NCBI GenBank assembly: GCA_030141605.1 | Contig: JAQGDQ010000178.1 | Coordinates: 374,628-438,627 of the forward strand | Reading direction: 5' to 3' | From: Tubiluchus corallicola | Taxonomy: Eukaryota; Priapulida; Priapulimorpha; Priapulimorphida; Tubiluchidae | DNA length: 64,000 nucleotides | Shown here: in pieces, positions 13,301 to 25,300 of the stretch | Layout: each line of letters opens with the position of its first letter | Numbering within the stretch: the first letter of the stretch is position 1 | The notes under the pieces: model-generated | The model's database searches: none | Told to the model about the DNA's origin: nothing | What the model saw: only the letters and a program-made list of their open reading frames with translations | Position numbers and translations under genes: made by a program

Positions 13301-16300
13301 TTCAACAGATAAACCTCTAGTATTTCATACATCAACATATCAGAAGACTGCATAACAGGATTAAAAAACATGAATACTTTGACTTGATTAGCAGAGTTCA
13401 ATTAACTTGCCATTCAGGGTGGCTTCCAGCATTATCATGCCATAGCTCAATAGCTGTCAAGTCACCAAGACATTTGTTTGTGGTCAGCATGAACCAGTCT
13501 TCTGCACCTCTGTGCATGATGGTTCTTGTCTTGTCCTCCAAAATGACCGGGTTGCTGGACATGTTCTTACCTAATACATTTAAATAGTAAATTAATCAAG
13601 CTGTGTTCTTAAAGCAAGTATCTATACACAAGTCGATCAAAAGGTTTAGTAAATTAGTCTTTCTTACAATATTCTAATCCTTGGCTGCTTATGACTCAAC
13701 AAATCACCAAATTGGTAAAAAGAGCATAAAAAACTAAAGTGCAAATGCAACACAAAACAACCCTAACCAAAGCATACTGAACTCCTACTTTAATACCATA
13801 GAAAGTCCTTTAGTTACAAACAACTTTCAGTACTGCTTTGCCAAAAGAACAATTTATTTGATAAAAACTTTTTAATGGTAGTACCTATAAGAACAATGGC
13901 AACGTGAGCTGAGGTGCCGGCACCATTCATTATCCCAGTGTATGTCGTAATCAAGTAAACATAAGTATCATTTGGACTATTGTCTTCTAATAAAGTCACA
14001 CCCAACTAAGAACAAATTACAGTTAAATTAATAATAACCACTAAACAGTTCGACTTTTCTTATCCCATAAAAACAAAATCTATAGTAGACCAAATGCAAA
14101 TTTAGCAGTAATGGCGGAACAAGAGAAGCTTTCTTTGACGTAAAAGTCCTTCATCGTAGTACAGCAGCAACAATGTCAACAAACAAAACGAAACTGCAAG
14201 CACACTATTTGCCAACATTTGAAAAAGCTCACTATACATTTACGATGCATTGCTTCTTAAACTTTAAAATTTGTTTTAATAAGATTTCATTGTTATTTTT
14301 CAGATAAAATGCTGCTTGTTCTAAGAAGTCTTTCGTAAACTATTGGCATCATTACATTGTAACACTGACAGTCCATGAGCACTGTTCATTTTGAGCCAGA
14401 CGTCAATCAGAGAAGTAGAAATATCCATATTTGTCAAATAAATGTAACTACATCAAAATGCAATTTATTGCCGACCGGTTTCAAACAAAACAGAATTATG
14501 AAATTCTGTTCTGTTGCTACTAACATAATGGCTTGTTGGTTTGTGGAGTGTTAAACAGTTTCTTACTAATCAATATATGTAGTATGTAAGATAAATTGCT
14601 AAATTATCTATATAATATTATACCATATATCTTTTGGCTATTAACAACTGAATTGTATTTTGACGTTGCTTCTAAATTCTGGTAAATTTCTTTATTTTAG
14701 ATGTCCTAATATTGAACAGTTTTGTTCAAAACTGGTTGGCAACAAATTCCATTTTAATCTAAAAGTGTTGTAAAATGCATTGTGTTATTAAATATAAAGT
14801 TTATTTACACTATACACTGACATAGAAGACATTCAATAAACTGTACACAAATGTCTCAGAATAAACTGTTTAACAAATTTGTTGTACAATCACTTTATTT
14901 TACTAACCCGAAGCTCGTCCACTTTATCTTCTCTCCTAGCATATAAGAAAAACACGAAGCAAGTTATCCAAATGAGCACAACAAAAACCACCACAACCGG
15001 ATTATCAAAAAATGTAAGAAACAAAGCAGCATCTTTGAACGGATGAATCTCATTCGGTGTTGCAAGAAGACTTCCACCAAATATTGACATGTGTGAACAC
15101 TGGCAGTGTATCTGCTGTGGAGAGGTGAAAGGGCCAACCTGAAATTAAAACTCCAACTTGAATTCAGTAAAAATTTTAAAGGCTAGGAAGTAATAGGTAG
15201 CACAGCTAGTTATCTTTGATACGCGTTTTGAACATTTCTGCAAAAATAAACGTGCATTACCTCAATTTCAAATTCTATGCTGGTCTAACACATTAGTTCA
15301 GAAAATCAGTGACCAGATACTATAGATCATAACTACAGATTATATATTTATAAGATAGAATTGGCTAAATTTGTATGTAATGACTAGAGGCTATAGATCA
15401 TAAGTAGGGGTTATTTACAAAACAGAATTAGCTAAATTTGAAAAAAAAATAACAGGCTTAATGTCAGAACTTATTCTTGGAAGGACCGGGTTTTTACCCT
15501 GTCATAATCACTTGTTACCCTCTCATTATGCAGGTCCTGCCATTGAAGGCATATTTTTGTGCCGGTTACAGCTTGCAAAAAATGCATCATCTCTTAATTA
15601 AAAAAACTACCTGACACCCGTCATCAGACCATTCATCCAGCGTTTCATTCCAATAAAGACATCGTACTGATTGAAAAGACAAGTTGAAGTTGATGTAGAA
15701 CAGCTCAACGGGTGCTGAAATAAACAGTTACATTTATACAAGGCAAGTAAGCTGTAAAAGCCAGTACTGAATATAATGTATAAGATGATAAAATTAAAAT
15801 TTAACTTCCATCTTTACATTGATTTACTGAGATTACAATGAGTTTCTCTCTTTTTATTTGGTGCAGTAAAAATGTTTAATCACTTCTTCGTATTATTAAC
15901 GGACATGGGACACCTATACATTGAACTAATGACCCATGGCTAACAAGCACTCTTTAGCATTAAAATTACCTAGCAATACGATGTGCTACAAAATGCAAAT
16001 GACCAAGTACGCATCTAAATATATGCAAGTAAAACATGTTATAAGAAATCATTTAACAATCATTTAACAACTGCCCCTGCCATCCCAGCCCCCTTTGACC
16101 ATGTACACACATTGCTTTGTCCAGTTCACAAGAAAAGAGTCAGCCATTGGAATTGGAGGATTAACTAACCTTGCAGTGAAGATATGATAAAACATCATTA
16201 TTTGGAAAGCGCCATTTTGAGAATCCAAGATGGCCACCAAGTTGATTATTGTAAAAAATGGAAAGATAATTTTTAGGTTAAAGCAGATCCTTAGCTCTCC

Positions 16301-19300
16301 AAAACCCTATAGGATATCTAACCTCCAAAATTTTTTAAGGAACATTATGTATGAGGGAGGCTAAATGCTTGATTTGGACTCAAAATATCATTTAAGTAAA
16401 AACATTTTTACCTGGTGTGTCATTTGCAGATAAGTAACAAGGAAACTCTACTCTTTCATCCGAAATCGTAAACCACTTCATGCAAGGACAAGTAAATGTG
16501 AGATAGCTTGTTGTTATTACTACCTAAGTAAACGTGAAAACAACTTGATACAACATAGGTAAAGATTGTAACTATTAGCACGAGTTATTTCAGCTAATTC
16601 TGGTCTTAGTGTACTCATCAGTTTAAACACGTATTTATTTTACAACCTTTGGACATTCTGTAAAACTGATACAAAAGTCCACTGGATTACAGAGATAATA
16701 CAAAACTCGAAAGATAAAGTGCATAATTAGTATCTACATAACAATTAAACAAGCGTATTAATTAATGAAAAAGCCAGTGGCAATCTAGCAAGTATTAAAC
16801 AAACGAATGTAAAACATGTAATGTTATCAACGGAAAGTATTGAATTTAGCTTAAGTTTAGGTTTAATATAATTACACACAACAGTTAATATACTACAATT
16901 TACCAAGATACTAGTTGTCATGTATTGATAATACTGCGTATGAATAGCATAGTAGTGCGGATGGTTAGGAGTTGTTCGGTTTATGGCCGCGAGGCATAAT
17001 AGATTAAACTTGTTTCTTATTAGATAAATGAAGCCCATTTCGTGTTTAAAATAATAAAGAATTACAAATATAACAGTGGCGAAGAGTTTATGAAGAAACC
17101 GAGACTTGTCTGCTGTAAACCACAGAAACCGTAAGTTAGTCATCTATTGTTAAAATGGAAAAAACTGTTATTCCAAAATTTGATTGCCTGTCTGACCCAG
17201 CAACTTTGGGCACGCGCTGGCAAAGGTGGCTGACGTCATTTGAACTGTATGCAGACGGCAAAGGTCACATCGTTGGAGAAAACGCTGCTGCAGCAGTATG
17301 ACAGCAGAGACGTGTGCTTTTGTTCACTTAGCTGGCACCGATGTGCAAGAGATCTTTCGCACATTGCCAAACACTGGTGAAGCCAACGATTACATTGCGG
17401 CAGTGAATGCTTTAAACACATATTTTGTACCGCAAATTAATCCAGTATTCGCTCGACAAACTTTTCATCAGTTAAACCAGAAACAAGGAGAGACTGTACT
17501 ACAGTTTGTTACTCGTCTACGGACTGCCGCATGTGATTGCGAATTTGGCGGTGATTCAGACAATCAGATTTGTGACGCTGTGCTGTGTAAGTGTAATTCG
17601 GATTACATTCGTCGTAAGTTATTAGAATCTGACCAAGACTTAACGCTTGCTAATGTGTTAGATATTGCAAATAAATGTGAGAAAGTTGAATCTCAGATGA
17701 CATCGTTAGTGGGAACTCCAAATTCCGCTGAAAAAGACAGTTGCAATCTAGTGCACAGCAAAAAGCATAATTATGCAAAGTCGCGAAAATTTGCACAACT
17801 TAACTCCCCAGGAAAAAAGAAAAATTCTGGAGCCTGCTACAGATGTGGATCGCTAGATCATTACGGACGTGACCCAAATTGCCCAGCCAAAGGTCAAACG
17901 TGCAAAAAGTGTGGTGGCAGAGATCATTTTGCCAAGGTATGCAAGACCAAATTAAATAAGTTGAATAAAACTGGGACCAAATATGCTAATGTTAATCAAG
18001 TGAAAAATGGTTCGGATGATGAAAACTGTCACTATGTTTTTGTAAGAAAAGATCGCCTGAAAACAAACATGATAACTGTCAATGCAGGTGGTGTAGATAT
18101 GGAGGCAATGGTGGACTCTGGTGCTACTTGCAATCTTATTGATGAAAAGATGTGGGAAAACTTAAAGCGAAATAAAATAACATGCAAATCATGCGTGGCT
18201 TCATCTGGAAGAAAGCTGTATACTTATGCTTCAAAGGAGCCTCTATCGATTAAAGGTACATTCACATGTGAAGTTAAAACTGGTCAAAAATGGACAGATG
18301 CTGAATTTGTTGTAATCCATGGTGAAGGTGTTCCATTGTTGGGTGAGGAAACTGCGACAACATTGGGAGTACTGAAAATTGGCACCGAAGTTGCTGCTGT
18401 GAGTACTGAGGAATTAACACTTAACAGTTTAAAAACGAAATTTCCAGAAGTGTTTCAAGGCGTTGGCAAGCTCAAAACCAGGCAGGTGGAGTTGCACATT
18501 GATGAAGCAGTAACACCTGTAGCACAACCGTTAAGGAGAACTCCCTTCGATTTAAGGGGCAAAGTTGAGGAGAACATACAGGAACTTTTAAATCTAGATA
18601 TCATTGAACCGGTAGATGGTCCAACCCCTTGGGTCAACCCTGTAGTGGTTGCACCAAAGGACAAAGGTCACATCCGGTTATGTGTTGATATGCGCTGTGC
18701 AAATGAGGCAATTATCAGAGAACGTCATCCGATTCCGACAGTTGATGAAGTACTGCAAAACATGAATGGTTCAAAGGTATTTAGCAAACTAGACCTAAAA
18801 TGGGGGTATCACCAACTTGAATTATCTGAAAAATCGCGTGAGATAACAACCTTTGTGGTACACTCAGGACTATATCGAAACAAACGACTTCTGTTTGGGG
18901 TCAATTCTGCAAGCGAACACTACCAGTATATGATAAGTTCTGCCCTGGCTGGACTCGAGGGTGTACAGAATATTTCTGATGACATAGCAGTATATGGTCC
19001 AGATGAAGACACACACTATGTATGATTATTAGCTGTCATGCAGAAATTATCTGAAATTGGCTTGACCTTTAACCCAGACAAATGTATCGTCGGTATGAAT
19101 CGGTTAGTTTTCATGGGGATACTTCTATCTGAGAAAGGTATAGGTCCAACTGAAGAGCGAGTAAGAGCCATCGAAGATGCATGAGAGCCGGAAACTGTAT
19201 TGGAAGTTCGTAGCTTCTTAGGACTCGTTGGATTCAGTAGCCGATTTATCCCAGATTTCGCTACTATATCGGAGCTGCTTCGCAAGCTAACTCGAAAAGG

Positions 19301-22300
19301 AGAACCATTTAAATTTGAACCAGAACAGAAGGAAGCATTCAACTTGCTGAAACAGTATGTGAGAGAAGATACTCGCAAACGGAGAAAGAGGCTTTAGCAC
19401 TGGTTTGGGCATGCGAACGATTTCATGCATACATGTATGGACGCAAGTTTGAACTGTTAACTGACCATAAAGTTTTCCAAATATTTACGGACCTAGATCA
19501 AAACCATGTGCACAAATAGAACGTTGGGTACTACAATTGCAACCGTATGACTATAAAGTAGTTTACGTACAAGGACAACAGAACATTGCTGACCCACTAT
19601 CATGTCTTTTAAGAGTAGAGGATACCAGCAATCATGAACATGGTGCAGAGGAGTATGTACAGTTCATTGCAGTTGAAGCAACTCCTAATGCATTAACAAC
19701 TAAGGAAGTGGAACAATTGTCAGGTTCTGATGAAAAACTGAAGTGTGTTAGAAAAGCTATAAAGACTGGCAAATTTGAAAACTGTAAAAACTATGCACCC
19801 ATAGCGAGAGAATTGTGCATAGTTGGACAATTAATCTTACGGGGAACACGTATTATTCTACCTACTAAGTTGAGAATGTAAGCTTTCAATCTGGCACATG
19901 AAGGACACTTAGGAATTGTTGGCACAAAACAAAACCTTCGAACCAAGGTGTGGTGGCCTGGCATGGATAAAGCAGCGGAGAAATTTTGCAAGTCATGTCA
20001 TGGATGTCAGATTGTTGCTCGTCCTGATCCGCCAGAACCATTGAGGCCTACGGTATTGCCAGATGGACCATGGCAGGACCTTGCCATTGATTTACTTGGT
20101 CCATTACCTTCTGGTCATTCTATATTAGTAATCATTGATTATTACAGTCGATACTACGAGTATGCAGTGATGATGTCAACGACAGTGGATAAAGTCATAG
20201 AGTGCTGTGAAGAGGTGTTTGCTCGTCACAGGTTACCTGAAACAATGAAATCCGGCAATGGACCACAGTTTCGATCCAGGGAATTCCACCAATTTTGTCT
20301 ACAAAATGGAATCTCTCATTTAAAAGTTACTGCTCGATGGGCACAAGCTAATGGAGAATGGAGAAGTTGAGCGTCAGAATCACTCTACTATGAAGCGCAT
20401 CAGAATTGCACAAGCTGAAGGCCGTGATTGGAAACGAGACTTAAGAAAATATGTTGCCAAGTACCGAATGTTAGAACATCAGACAACTGGGAGAAGCCCG
20501 GCTAAATTATTGTTTAATAGGAAACTGCGAGGAAAGATTCCAAGTTTTGAGTTAATCAATGAAAATTTAGAAATAGTTGATCGTGATGCAGTAGAAAAGG
20601 GGAAATCTAAGATTTACGCAGACTCAAGACGTAATGCTGAATATTCCTCGGTGGAACCAGGTGACAAAGTCTTGATGAAAAAAGATCAGACAAACAAATT
20701 TTCGACACCATTCAATCCAGAACCACATACGGTTATTGACAAGACAGGAAACAGTCTTGTAGCGTAATCTCCAACTGGAGTTCAATACTCGCGAAATACG
20801 AGCCATGTAAAGAGATTCAGGAGTAGGAGAGATGAGACAAGCACGCAATCATCGAGTTCCACGACTCCTTCTGACATATCTATTACTACTGATATGGAAG
20901 CTGAGAATGAAAGTTCTGAAATTTCGATCAGAAGATCACAGAGGATTAAAAAGAGACCCATAAAGTTTAATGATTATGTACTTAATTAAACTAGTTTACA
21001 GTGTGTATTTTTGTTCAATTACAATTTACATTAACAGCTTACAGGATTTAAATTTAGACATATCAAGTCATTAGTTTCAAGTGTGATGTTCACTTATTTG
21101 TTAGCTTATTCTACTTATAATATTGTGTTGGTAAGATATCGCCAAAATTGTGTTATTTCTACAACAGACTTTTCATTAGCAATTTAAGTTTCTGTCTAAA
21201 TGGGAAAGAGAAGTCATGTATTGATAATACTGCGTATGAATACCATAGTAGTGCAGATGGTTAGAGGTGGTTCGGTTTATGGCCGAGAGGCATAATAGAT
21301 TAAACTTGTTTCTTATTAGATAAATGAAACCCATTTCGTGTTTAAAATAATAAGGAAGTACAAATATAACATTAGTGATCTGGAGTAAATTATGTAAAAT
21401 GTATGCTTGCTTTAACATTATTATTCAAGTTTTCGTAATTTCCAAGATCTTCATTGACAAATAGATTTGACATTGATAACATCATACAAAGTGTAGTAGC
21501 AATAGACAGCTGTGTATTCATTGCTGTGCCATGCTTAGTGACACAAGAGTTATGCTGTAAAAGGAAAAATAACTTCCCGTGTGTACATGTATTTTTTATT
21601 TTTTACTGCAGGAAAACATTAAAGGATCCTGAGTTATCAGCAACTTGCACTATTTTCTGCAGCTATCACTAAGCTACCATTACTTGAAATTTCAGCTAAT
21701 ATCAGATCTAGTAGTTGTAATCATCAAATCACTGGTCTCAAGATATTTTACTGCTTACAAAATTATTTTGCAATTTACTTGAGAAAGTGTCATACCTTTT
21801 CTAGCAGCCAACCTGTCTGGAAAAATGATTTCTGAATCCACATTGTAACACTTTGCAAAAGTTTTACAGTTCTTGTGGAATACATGAACCTATCAATCCT
21901 ATAAAAATAGATAAAATTAACAGTAAGGTACAGACTAACCTATAACGTGCCTGCTTTACATCTGTAACTCTGTGTGCTTTATACAAAAGACTTTAAAAAC
22001 CTTTAAATAATTTCTGTCATGTAATTTTACCCTGTTGTTCAGTTACAGTCAATGATAAAAGCCTCATAGCAGGTTTCTGTTGAAGTTATAGTCATTTTTA
22101 AATATGCCCCCAGAAATTTATAGAAGCACCTTTTTTTATAATTTTCTTTTAGCTTATGATGAGCATGCATGTCTCTTAGTAAAATTTCAACCAACAGACA
22201 ATAGCGCCATCTTCATTTTAGAACATAACGGTATAAAACATTAATGAAACATACAAACGTATGAAAAACAGCTGTTAAGCACAATTGATGATTCTTTTAA

Positions 22301-25300
22301 GTAATTGTCGCCTGCAGATTCTTCAAAATAATAAATCTATAGCAACCGTTAACCCTTTCACTATGCAATTGCATCTTAACTGGGCTGCATTGACTTTTTG
22401 CACGTTTGACAATAGCTTCTTGTAGTGCGTTACTAAAATAGAATCTGGTAAATAAACAAATATGAGTTTGTTATTAAACACTAATATTGAATATTAGTTC
22501 TATTTGTATATATGTACACAAAAACGTGCATGCAAGTACTCACTTAATTACTCATGCACGCACTTGCACACATACACACGTTAAAAGAAGACTTAAAAAT
22601 GAGTGTTCACAAAAGTCACACGACTAATTTAAAGCATACAATCATTTTATAAAAAATGCAGAAAAAGTGACTAAACATAAGTTTCATTAAACATCAACAA
22701 GTGATTTTGGGTGAGAACTCATCATGCAGTAGAGTATCGTAAAATGCACGTGGCTTCAGATGGTGAAAGGCTGGTTAGTGTTATTCCTAATCCCAAGATT
22801 GTTAAACTGTTTTACAATGTTCTTGCATGGATGTATCAACAAAATAAACAGGTCCGAGCAATTGGGCTTAGTGCTGAGTTCTGGCGACAGTCTGACGCCG
22901 TCCGTCCCACACACAAAAAACGTAGGCAGCACTGTGCCGCCTTCTATAGTGTAAGGGTTGAGCGACCACACAATTTTTTTTCTTTGTAGAAATAGATGTC
23001 AAATGGAATATGCATGCAATCCTGCTCGTTGTATTAGAATCAAATCACATAATAAATAAAAAATAAATAAAATACTGTGTAGTAGGCCTACAATATAAAA
23101 TGTTCAAAGCTCAACGTAAACTTTTACCAAAAGGCAATGAAGGTAGCACCAACTTACTGTGCACGTCCAAAATTATTGTTCCCACCAGCTAGCTCAAAAA
23201 TGGGTGATATACCACCAGTTCCATGGAGTTCAATAAACACCCTAGCGCCAGTGCCGCTATAATCCGTATCAGCCGTGTATGTTTTTATGTAGTAAGTTGA
23301 ATCATCTGACAAAAACAAAAAAACACAAACTTACTATCTTTAGTTTTGCTGACAGAAACTACTATATTGTCTTGTACTTGTTACAAGCCTGGGAACCTAC
23401 ACAGGACTTTCTAAATAGCTACCATTTTGAAAAATGCAAATGAAAAACAAAAAAAATCATACAATGTGTTTACTTCATCACAGTACCACAATATGAAAAA
23501 GACTTGACAGGGTTTACGTACTTATAATATATGCTCTATATACTGTATAGCCAATGAGACGCTTGGGTGACTCACCGTGTGGGGAAAGTACTTTTCCGTA
23601 TCACTGCCTGAAGAGTCTAGACACCCACTGCCTGAAGCATCTAGACACCCGAGGGAATAGAGGGATGCAGTCCTTGCTTTGTCCAAGTAAATTGGTGAAT
23701 AGGTTATAAGATTAGGGTTGTAAGTGAACAAATACGAAAAGATGGATATAGAAGATAAACATTAGAAAAAAATTCTTATGCAATATCTCACCAAATTTCT
23801 TTTTCACTTCAAGCTACAAAATTGAAATATAAGAAAAAGCCAAGCAACTCACCTGTATAAAATTTCTCGGCGATATCAGCATCATACATAATAGGAGGAT
23901 CCTTTGTCCACCAATTTTTCGCACAAAACGTTTTCTTCTTTTTGGTAAAATTTGTGCAATTGACTGAAGCATTGAAATTGCATATATTCAAATTTAATGA
24001 ACATTCATCAAGGCAGTCCTGACGCAGTGCAGAATCGCAAGGAGGTTCACACAAATGACACTGCTTGACACACTCAATAACACTGACATTGCAATGTTCT
24101 GTGACATATGCACTGCACTCACCATAAATATTCCTACAATGTTGCCTGTCCACATCTAGCTGTATTGTTTGAACACAAGCAGAGTCGTACTGATAGATGC
24201 ATTCAGTGGTGCCTTCACAGTATCTGCTTTTTTGATCTAAACAAGTTGATCTCAGATTTACACATGTAAGCTGACACTCTTTAAATTCATACTTACAATA
24301 ATCAATGCAGGAAGAAACTTTTCTATCACAATTTGCGTTGCACTTGCTAAGTTCATTTGTGCACTTATCAACACAAGCAGTATCAGTTGTTGTACAATTG
24401 CTTACACATGCATCTTGGTTAGTACTACATTCTTCAGAACAAGTATCTTTCTCCACTTGACAGTCACCTCTACGTTTGTTCAAAAACTCTTTGCAGTTGA
24501 AGTCACAATTCATGTAAATGCCATGACAAGTCTCATTCACAACCTCAAGACAGTCTTTCAAACTGTTCTCACATTTTTGAGAAACATTTTTACAATAATC
24601 AATCCACTCATTGTAGCAGCGATATTTCTGCAAACAAGCATCAACACTGCAGCTTCTAGATTTTTTATTGTTTTTACACTCAGAAGAAACTCTCTTGCAT
24701 TCTTGTGATGGATCAAAACAAGGAGGAGTCAAATATTCATTGAACATTATGCCAATGTAGTAGTGAATTGAACTGCTGCGATTGTTGTATAATACTACAC
24801 TGTTATCTGGTTGGTCACTTGTAAAAAATGACTTAGCATTAGGAACGGGAATGTCATAGACGGATGAAAAATTTGAAAAATCTTCAAGAACTGGCCTTAC
24901 ATCCTCTTTAAAAATGACCTGAAAATTAGAACAGTTTTATAACAAACTCATCAAGAAGCATACCAAGTCAAATATCACATGCATTCGCTTAAGTATCAAG
25001 TGACATCAACGGGACGTCAGACGTTACCTGGGGCCCAGGAAAAAGTACTCCATAACCGTGATACTCTATAAGCATACACTGATAATAATATGTATATGAC
25101 TACTTAATAGATAGACATGCATGTAATAATAATAAGTGTACAAATAATGTACAATCTGTGGCTTCATAGAGAACTTAAATATACTTTTCAAAGATGTTGA
25201 CAAGTATCAACTACTTTACAGTATATTCAGATTCTAAGAAATACACTTCATGTGATTTCAACAAACAAAAATTGATGAACGTTTCATATCAAATTTTGTG

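Larger units (their letters stand above)
16916..21372 (+). mobile_element. Ty3/gypsy-type LTR retrotransposon, decayed
   Basis: 4.46 kb, antisense to the host gene, in the intron between exons 21796-21898 and 16412-16523. It is bounded by two LTRs of about 161 bp (16916-17076, 21212-21372) with about nine mismatches in the 159 aligned bases, so it is an older insertion. A 4-bp TAGT lies next to each outer end (16912-16915, 21373-21376), a likely target-site duplication. A candidate primer site TGGCGAAGAG starts at 17077, and a purine tract (gggaaagagaag) at 21201-21212 precedes the 3' LTR. Order gag, protease, RT, RNase H, integrase is as in Ty3/gypsy; the single gag-pol layout and NISDDI catalytic motif resemble the K02A2.6-like/Mag group of animals. 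It has several frameshifts, stops and a deletion, so it cannot be autonomous. Confidence 0.92.

Noticed and set aside
16745-17143. Minus-strand 132-codon frame
   Set aside because: Covers the 5' LTR in antisense; the same frame recurs at the 3' LTR (21176-21418).
23522-23731. Minus-strand frame between the Cys-rich and PLAT exons as a missing GPS/TM1 exon
   Set aside because: It has no GPS Cys/Trp pattern and no hydrophobic segment; the flanking exons already join in phase, and the real GPS and TM1 are at 15714-14908.
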